Positions 5,854-5,868 of a stretch of DNA of 5,868 bases are shown here, in pieces. A program made the translations under genes and the position numbers. Positions within the stretch are counted from its first letter, which is position 1; every line of letters starts with the position of its first letter. Origin of the DNA: Halanaerobiales bacterium (GTDB taxonomy: Bacteria > Bacillota > Halanaerobiia > Halanaerobiales > M55B127); the NCBI GenBank assembly GCA_021736965.1, contig JAIPEV010000115.1, positions 1 to 5,868 on the forward strand, written 5' to 3'. The notes beneath the pieces were generated by a model. It was not told the origin of the DNA, made no database searches, and saw nothing but the letters and a program-made list of their open reading frames with translations.

Positions 5854-5868
5854 AGTAGGAAATATGAA

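Noticed and set aside
1..5868. tRNA, rRNA, CRISPR array or a known riboswitch
   Set aside because: No repeat-spacer pattern, cloverleaf or recognisable aptamer core was seen on reading both strands.

Overview
This is AT-rich bacterial DNA with strong AGGAG-type ribosome binding sites, which points to a low-GC Firmicute-type organism. A secreted Spy/CpxP/ZraP-like protein, a family best known from cells with a periplasm, next to a two-gene ABC exporter would fit a diderm anaerobic Firmicute such as the Halanaerobiales. That assignment is inference; no marker gene in the window settles it.

Left part (1-447): no credible gene. It holds a good sigma-A-type promoter on the minus strand (198-226), firing out of the left edge. 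Just downstream of its start lie three small palindromes (144-182) that look like operators. An AT-rich stretch follows, then the probable promoter of the exporter operon (392-419).

Middle (448-4533): a plus-strand operon. Two adjacent genes encode the halves of a heterodimeric ABC exporter of the BmrC/BmrD (YheI/YheH), LmrC/LmrD, TM287/TM288 type. The first has Asp in place of the catalytic Glu after Walker B and a normal LSGGQ. The second has the normal Glu, an altered LSAGQ signature and an extra domain of about 100 residues between its first two membrane helices. Together these give one degenerate and one active ATP site. A 38-codon ORF with a perfect AGGAGG follows, and a strong intrinsic terminator ends the unit.

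Right part (4534-5868): an AT-rich gap with two near-perfect inverted DnaA boxes plus a third imperfect one (4560-4591). Next, on the minus strand, is a roughly 485-nt segment of clearly higher GC that reads as an ORF-less group II intron (class C-like). Recognisable domain I-III pieces occur in the right order, a GTGTG 5' end is present, and it sits directly behind a terminator hairpin, the preferred target of class C introns. Its domain V looks defective. The last gene, also on the minus strand, encodes the 197-residue Spy/CpxP/ZraP-like exported protein with a Gly/Arg/aromatic-rich tail; its terminator is the hairpin next to the intron-like element.

The best candidates for something undescribed are the ORF-less intron-like RNA, the 38-residue protein in the exporter operon, and the DnaA-box and operator-like clusters in the two gaps.
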